DNA of 64,000 nt from Bimuria novae-zelandiae CBS 107.79 (GCA_010015655.1 ML976710.1:228133-292132), one strand, 5' to 3'. Shown: positions 47,301 through 60,408, counted from the first letter of the stretch. Program-made: numbers and translations. Notes: generated from the sequence alone by a model not told the origin.

Positions 47301-49937
47301 CGCACGCAGCGCAACAACCAGAGGCCGCATGAGGTAGCTGAGGTGCGGTAGAAGGTTACTGAGCCTTGCAGGTACCGTCAACGAAAGTTCAACGAAAAGG
47401 TCCCTGTCTGCTGGCTTCCGTGCGGTAAGCAGCAGATTGTTCAGAACGTCCAGAAGCATCTCGAGAAGAGGGAGGATCTCTTTGTACAAATGCTCGAACC
47501 TGCCACCACCTATGCTGCGGAAGAGTGACCGTAAGAGGAAGAAGTAGTTCATTGGTTCTTCTGCGGTTGTCGAGAGTTGTATTGACTTTGTGATGATCTT
47601 GCTAACATGAGGCAACAGCACTTGTTCGTTTTGCTGTGAGAACAGAGTGACAGCCATGAACGATAGCTTGAATAGTCGAAGTAGGATAGACGACTTGGTC
47701 ACGTCCGATGTTCCGACTTCTTCAATCCGGTCCATCAAGAACTGTAGAAGCATTCCAGCGAAGCTCGGCGAGGTAGCTTCCGATGCAAGCAGAAATTGCG
47801 GAACGTGAAGGAGCGCCGGATGCTCGAACATCATGTCGTACAAGTGAGGGATCTCAGAGGAGAAGACTTCGTGGAAGGTGGCCGGGTCGATATGGTGAAA
47901 CACGGTTGCGAAAGTTTCGAGGAGCTCCTTCTCTTCTTTCCCGCTTGACATCATATGCTGGTTTGCCATGAGATCTCCAGGTGAGAGACCCTTCGTCTCT
48001 GTCGGTTTGTCGGTTCCATAATATCGGAAGACCTTCGCTCCCTCCCTAAAGAGCTTGATCAAAACCTCTACCTCTTCTGCATTGTAACCGTAGGAGACCT
48101 CGTGCCAGTTAGGCGACGCATTGGCCACGTCAATCTCGTCCTTGACCTTTTGGGGATTGCAAGCACGCAGTTGGTAGAACAGGTTCTTAAGCCCGTAGAG
48201 GAGATTCTTGAACAAAAACTTGTTGTCAGCGATTGGATCGGAGCTTCGCTCTCGCGGGTTCGAGGTCTTGATGGGCGTTGCGTTGAAGATGTCGATCTCA
48301 TCCCAGTCCGGAGGCTGATCCGGCACAGCCAGGTGGTTCTCCTCGAGCGCATCGATCGATGGAGTACTGTAGGCTGCCGACACCTTCACGGCGTTATGAT
48401 ACTGGCGATTCATGGCAGCAAACTTGTCGCCAATGGCGTTCAGAATCATGATCAAGAAGTATCGAGCGTCCTCCTTCGGCTCTAGCTTCGCGATGCATTC
48501 GGCCATGTTCAACAGGAGCTTCGCACTCATTGTTTGAAAGCTTGTGCCGGGGAATGTGTCGTGAAGGTTCTTCGTGTACACCTCGATTGTGCGCCGTATT
48601 TGTTCCTTGTTGAGGGAATCGCGGAGGTGGTGGATCAGATCGGCGAGCATGCTGTACGCTAAAGGACGCATGGTCTCGTATACTGTGAGCCCGTCGCCTA
48701 TCAGCGTCCGTTCATCCAAGAGCTCATCAATTTTCTTGAGAAAGATCTTCCTGAAGTTGAAGTTGATGATGTGCCTGATAGCCACCAAAAGCTCCTTCCT
48801 GGAACTGGACTTCTCCCGCGGGCAGTCCTTCAACAACCGTACAACAATGTCTGGAAGCGTCGGGAGAAAGTCGTTGAGTTGCTGCGCATACACCCTCAGC
48901 AAATAAGCAAGAAAACTCATGGTCTTGACCTGAGCGGTGATGAAGTCGCCGAAAGCCGCCCGGTTGCGAATCTCTTTGCTGACCCCCGTGAATATCTTGC
49001 CGTTCGCCTCGGCTTCCTGATGGGCCTTCTCTTGCGGCTTGGCCTGGAGCATGAGTACGTTCTTGATCAGAGGAACGAAGAGCTTGACGTTCTGGTTCAC
49101 GACACTGCGGTATGCCTGGAAGAGCGACACCACGATGATGGGACACTCGGCGAGCACTTTGAACGACTGCATGCCCTTCAGCAGCATGCGCGTCTGCTCG
49201 GAGTTGATATCGCCGGCGGGCCCTGCGGTCAGGGATGTTGCGGGTGACCCAGGGCGCGGAGACTGCGAGTACTGGTGGTTGCTTGGGGTGGACGGTATGC
49301 CCTGTCCTGACGGGGCCGGCGTGGCGTTGTCGAAGGTATCCTGGACCGCCTGTTCCATGGTCTCAAACATCTCTTGGATCAGATCCAAGAACGGCTGCAC
49401 CCTGTCCTTCAGCGACTTGGTCACTGCCTGGTGCCGCTGGAAGTCCATGATGGTCTTCATGCAAAGCACCGCGTTGTCCTCATTTTCAATCTTCACCAAG
49501 CTCATGAGCTTGTCCACTATCCGCAGGGCATGCGGCTCGACCACATCCGGCGGGGCCTGGGGCAGTCGATGGAGGATTTCTAGCACACAGTTCCGAAGCC
49601 GCTGTGCATGAGGTCAGCTGGGTCCAACTCCGCGGTGTGATTCGCTGCTACTTACCTGCTCCGGAGATGTGGATATGAATACAGGCGCGCCATCGAGCAC
49701 CTTTAAGAATGGGGTTACCAGGTGGTTCAAGAATGCGCTGTACTGCTGGCCCTGGCAGTACGTCTCAATGTTGTCTCGTATGTCGATCGCCTGGGCCAGT
49801 TTGGCCCTCAGATCTGGCAGATGTGTCAGCCTCGTTCAAGCATGGGTAGCAGCAGGTGTTGCTGCAGCATGCACCGTACCTGCACTTGGGTCGTCGAGCT
49901 TCGCGGCCATAGCCTCGAAGTTGTGATGCGCCGCCAT
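38343..49937 (-). CDS. TRA1: TRA1, SAGA/NuA4 activator-binding PIKK-family pseudokinase
   Basis: Giant scaffold shared by the SAGA and NuA4 histone acetyltransferase complexes; it contacts transcription activators in the nucleus. Exons are 49937-49880, 49813-49656 and 49601-38343 (11,259 bp); phases close, giving 3824 residues, normal for TRA1. The N-terminus MAAHHNFEAMAAKL leads to STSPEQ/RLRNCVLEILHRLP. HEAT/TPR-type helical repeats fill roughly residues 50-2600 and the FAT region about 2600-3170. A low-complexity linker with KAKQQQAQGASGAQGSP lies near 3220-3290. The PI3K-like domain is at about 3460-3760 (RVWGSELIPSMAIGKPIL, LEGIFAPSVMSIARCL), and FATC ends DPLWMAYL. The usual PIKK catalytic Asp and DFG motifs are absent, as known for Tra1/TRRAP. 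Nothing suggests damage. Confidence 0.96.
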
Positions 49938-50683
49938 GGCTGTGTGTGTGCAGCTCAGCGCTCCTCGCCCAGCGCCTCCGCTATACTCCCACCGTGCGCG
50001 CGCACTCGCAGGGTTCGTCGGTCGTCGGTCGTGGTCGAGGGTAAGTGCATTGGGCGTGTAGCTGCTCTGGTGGTGCCGTGTTGTGGTGCGCCTGTCGCGC
50101 TCTCTGTATGGATAATTATTCTGGAAAAGAAGGTGCAGGCTACGAGGTCCAGAGGTGCATTAAAATCATTAACTTCCGGAAAGAGCGCGTGGTAGAGCAG
50201 GTGAGCTATGGAGGGCGCGTCCAACCCAAGGTGCGTGATGCGGTTCGCGACTGCACTCACGGACTGAATTGAGAGGGCACCCTGCAGACCCCGAAAGATG
50301 AGCTGATCACGTATCGATGGCGGGGACCAATCAAAGTGGGTTTAAGATACGGTTCTAACGACCGAACAGGGGATAGAGGCGGCCTCTCTTCCGATCAAAC
50401 GCCGGCCGCCAAACCTCCCCCAAAAGAACACACCTGTCTCTTACATGTGCTGCGGTAGTAGCTGCAGTCTCGCCATATTGCTGTTATGCGTAAATTATAC
50501 AAGCGAAAAGTACAATAAGCTTTCTCAGCATGGCCTGGGAAACCAACTGTAAGTGTCAAAAAAGACAAAAATTCATCACTGCACTCGGTCGTGCACATGG
50601 AAATTGTATAAAAGGCGATATGACACGCAGATGGGCCGCAACTAGGTCTACGTGTGGTAAAACCTGCCGAAACCGAAGGTCGT
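49938..50683. other. TRA1 upstream region / TFIIIC 3' region
   Basis: 746 bp between two minus-strand genes, with no coding frame supported. It must carry the TRA1 promoter and the 3' end of the TFIIIC gene. Confidence 0.6.
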
Positions 50684-52750
50684 TTAGACATCGTCGACCT
50701 CCCACTCTCCATCCACATCGTCGTCCATCTCGTTACCCAAGATTTCAATACCATCCTCGTCAAATATCCTCTCACCAGGAAGCATGCTACCGTCATCGTC
50801 GTCGCTGTCGTCCTCGTCCTCGTCACTGATTCCTCCGATCCCATCATCGCTCTCATCCTGGTCGCTACCCTCGTTGAGAATGTCTTCTGCGCGCTCAGGA
50901 ACCTCCGTCATGTCCTCCTCCACCTCGACATCGTCCTCTTCCACGTCTGCCATCTGTGATTCGACCCCTTTATCTCGATCCCGTTGCGCCTCGAGCTTCT
51001 CAAACGCGTACCGCGGGTTCGTAGCTGCATACCGCACGCTTCTCATGACCATATGTTCGATGCCCTTCTCCTTCACTGCCTCTCTGTCATGGAACTCTTT
51101 GAAATACTGCGCAAAAAAGGGTTTGTCGTCCCAGAGCTCCGGCCACGCGATAATACGCTCGTAAATAGAATCGTCCGGCTTCTCACCTGCTAGGATTGTG
51201 TTCATTTTGTGCTTCAGGATGACAGTTGCCTTTGCCCACGTGCCCACGTGAAACCAGCCCTGTGCTGTAGGGGCGGGCGTCGTGCGAATGTCCTTCGTCT
51301 GCACAATGCGTTGAATCACCGGGTCCGTGATGTCGCAGAACTGGAAGAGATTCCCCGTCTGCGAGACGTGCTTGCCGTCAAACATGTGCTGTGTCCGCAG
51401 CTCTAGAGGGCTGACATGGGCAAGGTTCCGCACGTGCTCATCGAAGCGTTTGAAGTGTCTCCTCGTACCCGTCGACCTGTAAGATAGAAACGAAATGGTC
51501 TGGTAGAATCTGTATTTGGGGTCCGTTCGAGGGTCGAGACCCCATGTGATGAGCGCTTCCCGCCAAGGGCCGGTCTCGAAGAAATATCCACAGTAGACTG
51601 CAGCCTGCCGCAGACGATCGCGCTTGTCCCAGCCCAACGTATTGTAGAGTAGATGGCGGGTAATAATGGGCCGTTTTTCGAGCTCACGCCTGATGTTCCG
51701 GATGAGCTCCTGCACATAAGGGCTAAGATCTGATTCTGCTGGTAAACTTGGCTTAGGTCCAGTAGGTACTGCTTCTGCGTTGGGCTTGATGATCGAATAA
51801 CCGGCGAATGCAAGGCTCTTGCTTATGTTGACTTCCGCAACCGTTCCGGTATCATCATCCTTGTACTTGGTGAAGGTGTTCTGTTGGAAGCGGTAATTGT
51901 AGGCAACATTGGTTTGCATGAATTCAGCAGACGGCGCGATATTCTTAGTCAAGTCAGGCCCTGCGGCCGTGTCCAAACTGAGTTCCTTGAGTTTGGTGAC
52001 TGTGATGCGATTAGTGCTAGAACATTTCCTGGGTATGGATCGAGCTTACAGCTCAATGGCAGCACACTGTCTCGGATCTTGAGCATGGTACTATTTGTGT
52101 GAGCTGCATATTGAATGTCCGGTAGATCTGAAATGTCAGCGAGATGATGAGAAATTCAATGGTGGGCATACTTCGAAAGCGATGTGTCTCGTCTATCAGC
52201 CCAGCAACAGAGACCTTGTACTTGGACGCATTGTCTTGCAAGCTACAGAACACGGTGGCAGCATCTGTGTATGACTTTTGATTTTCCGCACCCTGGGGTG
52301 TGTCGGCGTCGGCCAGAAATGGTCCTGACGAGCCACGCCTACGCTTTCGCCCCGTTCGTTTTGGCACCGTGACCCGGAGGAGTAGGTTGTTAGTAGGTAC
52401 GGGTGTGGCCAGCAACCGTTTGGCCAGAGGGTCGTCTGGGCGCAAGGAGACTGATATGAGTTTGGGAAGAGCATCTTGGCCTTCTGCGTTGGGCTGCGGC
52501 TCCAACTTCGACCTCAGGCCCTAGGCGGAGTGTCAGCTGCATGCTCAAGGCGAGGTCGTCTACGCGGTGTGCTTCTGACCTTGCTAAGTCTAACTGGCCC
52601 ACCTAGCGAGACGATGCCCTTGTCGATGTTCTTGATGAGGCATGGGTGCTCGACAACAGAGACGGCGCGCGACGGGATCTGCTGCCACGGTGCCGTGTGT
52701 TCGACCGCCTTTTCGAGGTGGTCGTCCACGCCGTCCAGGCTGCTGTCCAT
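50684..52750 (-). CDS. sfc1: TFIIIC subunit 5 (Sfc1/Tfc1-like), RNA polymerase III factor
   Basis: Subunit of the TFIIIC tauA module that binds the A box of tRNA genes and helps recruit TFIIIB. Exons: 52750-52580, 52520-52172, 52127-52050, 51999-50684; phases close, giving 637 residues. N-terminal dimerisation region: WQQIPSRAVSVVEHPCLIKN, GIVSLGG, LISVSLRPDDPLAKRL, LLLRVTVPKRTGRKRRRG. The central part crosses introns (HRFRNLPDIQYAAHTN, KIRDSVLPLS) and leads to the conserved C-terminal DNA-binding-like domain (RPIITRHLLYNTLGWDKRDR, AVYCGYFFETGPWREALITW, DPRTDPKYRFYQTISF). The last 90 residues are strongly acidic Asp/Glu-rich, ending GEWEVDDV. The start is head-to-head with the B56 gene, 723 bp apart. 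Confidence 0.93.
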
Positions 52751-53473
52751 GGCGTGGTGATTGCAAGTTTCCTCAGACGTGCAGGGATCCAAGTTTAGCG
52801 CAACCGCACCGATGTACACGCCGCACCACACACGCAGGCGGAGAATTCCTAGCAGCAGCTCTGCGCTTTGCTGGCTAGGCGGTCTGCTCCGTCCGCTGCC
52901 TGCGCCGAAGCCAGTGACGCTGCCGCTGCCGCTGCGGGCCTGCCACCACCACCATCGCGTCTCGCGTCTTCCATCTTTTCGGCGGGGTCAGGAGGGCCCA
53001 TGCGCACCAGCTAACAGTGCATCTGAGTTAGCGGCATCACCTCCTCTTCTCCCCAGCGTGTGCACTCCTACGACCAGCGACCAGAGCCCATTTCTCCCTC
53101 TCCCTCTGCTGCGTGCGCCGCCCTCTGCAACCCTAAGCCGTCCTTCGTTCGCGAGCTGGCCGTGTCTGCCAAGGCCCCCGCCCGCCCCAACGGCCCCTCC
53201 CGACCTTCGCCCGCCGCACCTCCAACGTCAACCGTGCTTCTCCCTGATCTGCTCCTCACGAGCCTCCCGCCCGCACCCATCTGCCCTTCGCCGTCCATGT
53301 CTGTCTGAGGTGCCCATCTATACAGAAACCAAAGCAACGGAGCGCGCCTTCGTGTCGCTCGCATTGGCGCCGCTCACGCCAGGCCTTCGACACAGCCCTG
53401 ACCCGCCCGTCTTCGTCGAACGTCACCGCACGCCGCCCGCATCGCCTGACGTCGGCTTGCACACACCGTCAAG
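52751..53473. promoter_or_regulatory. Divergent promoter region sfc1 / RTS1
   Basis: GC-rich and, toward RTS1, strongly pyrimidine-rich (CTCCTCTTCTCCCC at about 53041) on the plus strand, typical of fungal housekeeping promoters. A long Pro/Ser/Arg-rich frame across it is a composition artefact. Confidence 0.55.
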
Positions 53474-56147
53474 ATGAAAGGCTTCAGGCAGAGGGTGGTA
53501 AGCATATCCCCGTCCACGGTGTCTCCGCAGGGCAGCACCCGCTCCACAATTGGGCAGCCCCAACGAGCGGCTCAGATCGCTAACATGCTCAGCACGAACA
53601 GCTCGCAAGAGCCAAGTCTGACAAGTCGTCCACCAAAAAGAAGGATTCCAGCTCCGGCACCTCGTCGCCTTCGCATGGCGCCTCGAACTCGCCTTCCGGA
53701 TCTGCGCACGCTACGCCCACCTCCTCTCAGACGCAATTGACGGATGCCCGTAACAGGCCACTTCCGTCTGGCGACGGCACATCAGGAGGTGCAGGCTCCC
53801 TGCAACCAGGCCAACAGGGCGCATCGGGCTCCCTCATCGCGGGCTCGTCGTTTGGTGGACAGCAAGGCGCAGGCAGCTTTGGTGGTGCTGGCAACGCTGG
53901 CGTCTCAGGGCCGGGCACACCCCACAGAGCAGGCCAGCCATTAGCGCCCAGCGTCATCATCAGCCCCAGTGCTCCTGTAAGTGCGAACGGCGACGACAAG
54001 TTCCAATGAATCGCAGCTGACGATCGATTAACAGCACATCCCGCCCCCGGGCGCAGCAGAGACCATGCCAGGCGACCTCCTGCCTCCCAAAGCGGGCCAA
54101 AAATCACTGATATTCGATCGCCTGCAGACCACACCCAAAGACAACGTAGAAGGCATCCGAACGCCTAAGCGGCAGCATTCGTCGCGTTTCGACATTTCAG
54201 ACCAGCGCCAAAGAGAGTTGGAGAAATTGCCGGGATTCCATGAAGTGCCGCCCAACAAGCGCGAGGAGCTGTTTATGCAAAAGCTTGATCAGTGCAATAT
54301 CATCTTCGACTTTAATGATGCGAGCGGCGATATGAAGTCGAAAGAAATCAAGCGTCTGGCGTTGCACGAGCTGTTGGACTATGTTGCCAATAACCGCCAG
54401 GTCATTACCGAGCGCATGTATCCTCGTGTCGTGGAGATGTTTGCGAAGAATCTGTTCCGTCCCATACCCCCGCCTATGAACCCGCAAGGTGAAGCTTTCG
54501 ACCCTGAAGAAGACGAGCCGGTGTTGGAAGTTGCCTGGCCGCATATCCAGGTCGTGTATGAGTTCTTCCTCCGGTTCATAGAGAGCCAAGATTTCAACAC
54601 CAACATTGCGAAAGCCTACATCGACCACAGTTTTGTTCTCAACGTCAGTCCCCCTTTTCCGTTACCCAGTAAAGTGTCTAACTTCTTGTAGCTTCTCGAA
54701 CTGTTCGACTCGGAAGACCCCAGAGAACGTGATTTCCTGAAGACGACTCTCCACAGGATATACGGCAAATTCCTCAACCTCCGCTCGTACATCCGCCGCT
54801 CCATCAACAATGTTTTCTTTCAGTTCAGCTACGAGACGGAGCGCTTCAACGGCATAGCCGAGCTGCTCGAAATTCTTGGATCCATCATCAACGGTTTTGC
54901 TCTGCCGTTGAAAGAAGAGCACAAGCTGTTTCTAACACGTGTACTGCTTCCGATGCACAAGGTGAAGAGTCTCAGCATGTACCACCCGCAGTTGGCATAT
55001 TGCATTGTACAATTTTTGGAAAAGGATGCTGCATTGACTGAAGAGGTACGTTGAGACCGATTCCATTCGATCTTTGCGTCGCTAACGACACAGGTGGTTT
55101 TGGGTCTTCTCAGGTACTGGCCAAAGGTCAACAGCACAAAGGAGGTCATGTTCCTCAACGAAGTGGAAGATATTTTCGAGGTCATGGACCCCGCCGAGTT
55201 TGCCAAAGTTCAAGAGCCTCTTTTCAATCAGCTGGCGAAGTCGGTCGCAAGTCCACATTTCCAAGTTGCCGAACGAGCGCTTTACTTCTGGAATAACGAG
55301 TATTTCTGCAATCTTGTGAGCGACAATGTGGAGGTCATTCTGCCTATCATGTTTGCGCCGTTGTATGAAAACTCGAAAGGGCATTGGAACCGGTAAGCGC
55401 GCTCATCTGAACATTGATAATCAACCCAAGCTCATTGCAATCAGCACAATCCACGGCATGGTGTACAATGCTATGAAGCTGTTCATGGAGGTAAATCCGC
55501 AGCTGTTCGACGACTGTTCGCATGACTATGCCGAATCACAGAACAACGCCAGTGAGCGTGAACGAAGCCGACAGAGCAGATGGGAAAAGCTCGAGAAGCT
55601 AGCAGAAGCTCGAAAGAACGGAAAGGCGGTAGAGAATGGTCCCACATCAACATCTGCAAAAGTAGGCTCGCCGATGCGGTTAGATGACTCTGATCCGCTA
55701 CGAATGGAAGCGCTCCGACTTCAAGATGACGCAAAGGAACGGCGGCCAAAGGACTTTGAACGGCAGGGCAGCCAGACTTCGGTACGTTGATTCTTGAGTC
55801 CTAGAACGAGCGTCATTGAACATGAGCATTTTCTACGGCCGAATCATTGTACTTTTAATTATATCCCTAGACTTGCTAGGCTTCCTTCCGTTGTCAAGAT
55901 TTGCTTTTCTTGGTTTTGGGTTCCGGGTTGATCTGACATGTGTGCTTGCTCGATGCAGCGGAGACACGTCTCTTCACGAGAGGAGCGGACGCATGTTTCG
56001 CATACGCGGAGGTCATCCACGGGCCGTCCGCGCAGCAACAGTCGGCCCAGTTCGTCGGGCAGCACTAGCAACGCCTCTCGCACTCCGACTGCCAATGGCA
56101 GCATCCGTGCCGTCACCAGTGGAACAGCTGTGGCCAGGACCGCCTAA
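53474..56147 (+). CDS. RTS1: Protein phosphatase 2A regulatory subunit B56 (Rts1-like)
   Basis: B-prime subunit that directs PP2A to its substrates (cell cycle, septation, stress). Seven exons: 53474-53497, 53593-53976, 54035-54643, 54692-55045, 55094-55392, 55445-55781, 55959-56147; phases close, giving 731 residues. MKGFRQRV is the usual start. A Ser/Gly/Gln-rich disordered N-terminus (to about residue 150) precedes the B56 HEAT-like domain: [105 protein letters not shown]. The C-terminal coiled, basic part ([20 protein letters not shown]) and Ser/Arg-rich tail are typical. The acceptor of exon 2 could also be 9 bp downstream (in frame). The last intron is long for this gene (177 bp). Confidence 0.93.
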
Positions 56148-57131
56148 CCTCCATCTCGATTTGATTCTCCTCGCGATATACACCTTTCTCCGTCCTGCTT
56201 TTCGCCTTTTTTTACCATGTTCGGACACGGCTGTAGTTGCGATCTGGCTACGTTTCGAGACTGCATACCTTTGGCTGCAAAAAGCGTGACAGACTTTGTT
56301 TCTCACATGGAGTGTATTGGCGTGGAGTTGTCCCTTTTTCCTAATAGGATATGCTACGTTTGCTGGCTGCAGAGGAGGGCGAATGGCGGTGGGCCCGGGG
56401 CGACGGCCTTTCTTTCTTCATACACTCTGATAGACATGGAATGTAAAGGTTCAATTGGGCTGATCTATGTCGGCTCTTGGTTGCTTTTTTCTTCTTGGAA
56501 CGCAACGTCTTTTCCTTGAATGTTTGTCTGTATGCCAGTATGGTTATAGCCTGGGTCTGACAGCAATTTACATGTGCTCGAGGGCGTCGATGTGCTTCTG
56601 CGAGGCAACTGATTGTCGCTGGCATTGTCCACCCAGCTAGAGAGGTAGCAAACAGCAACCATTAGTCTTGTACACATGATTTGGGTCAAATATAGTAACA
56701 GCATTGAACTCATGAAGGCGCATACCTCTGCTGGAGCACACCCAGACGTGAACACAAGGTGCTTCGACGAGGGAACCAATCAAAAGCGCCATATTCAGCC
56801 TCGGTCGGCGTCATCTTACAGGCCGCTAATGAACCAGTCGCAGGCCAGACGGAAGGCGCGGCGCGCGATCAGCGACGACGTGCGGAAGGGCACTTTGACC
56901 ATCATTTCCGCGTCTCCCCTTTCTTTCCGAGCATAATATTTACACCCCTCGCCCTCACCCTTCCCAATTCAACCTTTTTAGGGCTCACAACTTCCTTCCT
57001 CCCCTCTTCTTGTCGCTCCTTGGCCGTTGTTGCCGCTGCTTTCCTTTTTTGCACTTCTCTTGTTTACGTCGCTGTTTGCGCAGTTTCTCCACAGCCTCAG
57101 CACACCGGCGACAACTCCACGACCGCACACC
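56148..57131. other. Intergenic, RTS1 3' region and elongase promoter
   Basis: No gene supported. A pyrimidine-rich tract at about 56935-57080 (CTTCCTTCCTCCCCTCTTC) precedes the elongase start and probably marks its core promoter and 5' UTR. Confidence 0.55.
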
Positions 57132-58327
57132 ATGTCGAAGCCCGACTGGATTGAAGTCGGCGTTCCCACGCTCGACCGCCCCTTCGGCCTGCACCTATGG
57201 CCCCTCTTCGAAAAGGCCTTTGAAACGGCCATGGGATACAAGCCCCAGGATTTCCGCTTCGTTCCCGGCGAGACACCCATCTCCACCCTCAAGTCGTGCA
57301 CCACGATTCTTGTATCATACTACATTATAATTTTTGGAGGAAGAGAATTGATGCGGAACCGTGAGCCTTTCAAGCTCAACTTCCTATTCAAGGTGCACAA
57401 CTTTTACCTCACGGCTATCAGTGCGATTCTTCTGGGACTGTTCCTCGAACAGATCATCCCGACGGTCACGAGACATGGCCTCTTCTTCGCCATTTGCGAC
57501 CACGCGGGTGGCTGGACCGACAAGATGGTCATTCTCTACTACGTGGGTGCCCTGTTACGAGGTGGGACTTGTTGGGACGAATCTGACACGACGTAGCTCA
57601 ACTACTTGACCAAGTTTCTGGAACTGATTGACACGTGCTTCTTGTTCCTGAAGAAGAAGCCGCTGAGTATGTGTGATCGATTGTATCGCGCAGCAATTGC
57701 TAATTCGAATAGCCTTCCTCCACACCTACCACCACGGCGCCACGGCCCTCCTCTGCTACACCCAGCTCATCGGCCACACTTCTGTTTCATGGGTCGTCAT
57801 TACGCTAAACCTCATGGTCCACGTCATCATGTACTGGTACTACTTCCAGAGCGCTCGTGGCATCAGGATCTGGTGGAAGAAGTACATTACCATGATGCAA
57901 ATCATCCAGTTCGTTTTGGATCTCGGTAGGATTGCTCTCTGAAGATGCTGAGTCCAAAGGCTAATTGTGTGCGACAGGCTTTGTTTACTTCGCCTCATGG
58001 ACGTACTTCACCAGCACCTACTGGCCTCACCTCCCCAACGCAGGCCAATGCGCCGGCGAGGAATTTGCCGCCATCGCCGGTATCTGCATCATCACGTCGT
58101 ACCTGTTCCTCTTCATCGGGTTCTACCTGGCGACGTATAAGAAACCGGTGCCCAAGGGCCGCCGCAGGGCTACCAGCGCTTTGGTCGAGATGAAGGACGA
58201 GAAGGTGCCGACGGTTGGTGAAGCGCGTCGCAGGCTCTCCCAGAGTGTGCATCCGTCTGCTAACGGGCAGACAACAGGCGCCTCCACCACCCCGAACGGC
58301 CGTGCCTCTCGTTCGCGCAAGGCGTAG
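57132..58327 (+). CDS. ELO-family very-long-chain fatty acid elongase (condensing enzyme)
   Basis: Catalyses condensation of malonyl-CoA with long acyl-CoA in the ER membrane, the first step of fatty acid elongation for sphingolipids (Elo2/Fen1 or Elo3/Sur4 type). Exons: 57132-57542, 57597-57666, 57713-57925, 57978-58327; phases close, giving 347 residues. Several hydrophobic segments are visible ([69 protein letters not shown]). Landmarks are [18 protein letters not shown] and the HxxHH box in [18 protein letters not shown], followed by [18 protein letters not shown] and [11 protein letters not shown]. The C-terminus is polar and basic, ending SRSRKA, possibly an ER retrieval signal. Which ELO paralogue it is cannot be told. 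Confidence 0.93.
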
Positions 58328-59081
58328 TTTCGTTTCCCCGGGCGTGATTGTCACGGTCGAGGAGGTGGTCAGCGCGAGTGCAGACTTGAGGCGGGTGACG
58401 TTCAGCGCCGGTGATGCAAGTTCGGATTTCGAGTGAGGTCTGCTTGCTCCTTCATTGGCCCTCGCACGCAAGCAGCACGAGCTCCACATCAAGTGGAGTT
58501 CTTCGACGCTTGGTAGCTCAGTACATAACTGAGCTTGTCAATGGAAGTCCCATGGTGGCTCGACTTCCGCATGTTGCATTTCATTTGACGAAACCCTGGC
58601 GGGCGGCTTCAGTATTTCCTTGTAATTATTATGCATTTTGGAGTTTGTCGTTTCGGCGCTCCCCTCACGAAAGGATGTATCGAGCATAGACTATGTATTG
58701 GGTGGCTAGCATAGGGTGTACGGGGGTGGGTATTCTTCTGTGTCGGTGTCGGAGGCGGTGGGTTGCACATGGGCGTGGTGGCGAATGAACATAATGCATA
58801 ATAACTCTGCGTGTGACTGGTCCCGTGCAAGACGGTGAAGGAAGGATTCGGGACGGCAATAATATCACCCTATGTCGCAAGTTCAGGGACAAGTGCGAGT
58901 CGGCGCTGGGTCCACTCGTGCCAAGATCAGTCCACCAGAGAAAACGCAACCTTGGCTGCCGTCGACCTTGCAACGACGCCCGCCGACAGCAGCGACCACC
59001 ACTCTCCACTCCAACCCCCTTGCGCGCCCGTCCGCCTCCGATACCGCCTTCTGCAGCTTTCTGCAAAGTCATTGAGCAGCA
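58328..59081. other. Intergenic between elongase and COX6
   Basis: No gene supported; only long open frames on the opposite strand caused by GC-rich composition. Confidence 0.55.
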
Positions 59082-59888
59082 ATGTCCCTTGTGCGCGCCG
59101 CGTCGAGGGTCGCCCGCATGGGCTTCCGGGCCCCGGCCTACCGCGCCAGCCCCGTCGCCTGGACCGCCCAGCGTGCCTTTTCCCAGTCGGCCATTCGGTG
59201 CAGCGACCAGCACGCCGAGGAAACGTTTGAGGAGTTCACTGCCAGGTATGACGCATCTTGGAGGGGTGACGCAACTGCGGCTGGGAAGGGGGTCCCCTGG
59301 GCAGCAGCAGGAAGAGCCATTGAGCTCCATTGAGCTATCGTAGAGCTGCATTGCTGACCGGGCTTGTTGTACTGCAGATATGAGAAGGAATTCGACAAGG
59401 TCAACGATGTTTTCGAGCTTCAGGTACGTCTCCCGAGGGTACTACGAGATTGGCTCGGCATCGCGCATCCGAGCAGGGAGAGGATGGAAAGAAGGCTCAA
59501 CGAAGGGCATGGAGCTGACGGCGGTATAGCGAAACCTGAACAACTGCTTCGCCTACGATCTCGTCCCCTCTCCGACGGTCATCACTGCCGCCCTCCGCGC
59601 TGCGCGCCGTGTCAATGATTTCCCCTCCGCCGTGCGGGTCTTTGAGGGTACGTCTGCACCACAACGCACATATTATGGCTCTGCCGAGCTACAATGATGC
59701 CGACGGTCGCCATGCAGCAGCTGGCATTGTCTCCGAGATAAGGTGGATGGTTACTAACGCGGCCACCAGGCATCAAATTCAAGGTCGAGAACAAGGGCCA
59801 GTACGAGGAGTACCTCCAGGAGCTCGAGCCGATACGCGAGGAGCTCGGCATTCCCCTGAAGGAGACGATGTATCCCGATGAGAAGTAG
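59082..59888 (+). CDS. COX6: Cytochrome c oxidase subunit VI (Cox6 / subunit Va)
   Basis: Nuclear-encoded, matrix-side subunit of respiratory complex IV. Exons: 59082-59245, 59378-59423, 59530-59647, 59770-59888; all phases close, giving 148 residues, normal for fungi. The N-terminus is an Arg/Ala-rich mitochondrial presequence (SLVRAASRVARMGFRAPAYR). The mature part follows: AEETFEEFTAR joined to YEKEFDKVNDVFELQ, RNLNNCFAYDLVPSPTVI, AARRVNDFPSAVRVFEG, IKFKVENKGQYEEYLQELEP, then IPLKETMYPDEK. Three short introns interrupt a small gene, as is usual for fungal COX6. Confidence 0.95.
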
Positions 59889-60408
59889 GCCTCTCCTCGG
59901 CGTACTCGGATCAGTTCCAATAGAGAAACACGACCCTGACTGTACATGTCACCGTTTCCTTTTTCAACTACAAAGCATGGAATACGAGAGGAATGGAGGA
60001 ATGGGCGCTGTACCATTAGTGTGACTTTTATCCGCGGAATGGTCATAGAAGAGACAGAAGCGGAGGTTTAGAGAGCGGTACGCCGCTGTAGTCGCTGTAC
60101 AGAGTTCCTTTTTGTTCCGAACACGTTTTGCCTGCTGTGAGCCGCTCTGCACTCCCTCGCCCTGACCATGCTGCTACCCGAACGTGATGCGTGTGTCCGG
60201 CCTCGAGCTGAAACACCAGATTATTGAAAACGGCCTACAGAGAACGGGAAGTTGTTTCTTCATTTACAGCAAAAACAGGTGGCTGGTTATGGTGAGAGAG
60301 AGAGATTGGTTTGTGGAGGCAAGTCATCCGGGCCCCGCCAAAATTATTCACACCCCGCCAACGCGCCCGCCTTTACGCATCCTCCTTCCGCTGCCACCAC
60401 GACTCACC
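59889..60408. other. Intergenic between COX6 and ADE6
   Basis: 520 bp, no gene. A GAGAGAGAGA run at about 60292-60302 and CGCCAACGCGCCCGCC just before the ADE6 start are promoter-like but not assignable. Confidence 0.5.

Noticed and set aside
38307..49611. Many plus-strand open frames of 60-190 codons across TRA1
   Set aside because: They are antisense shadows of one uninterrupted 11.26-kb coding exon whose protein matches TRA1 end to end.
52761..53477. 238-codon plus-strand frame in the divergent promoter
   Set aside because: Pro/Ser/Arg-rich low-complexity translation of a GC- and pyrimidine-rich promoter that overlaps the first exon of sfc1; no domain.
58665..59351. 228-codon minus-strand frame over COX6 exon 1
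   Set aside because: Composition artefact; COX6 is certain on the plus strand.
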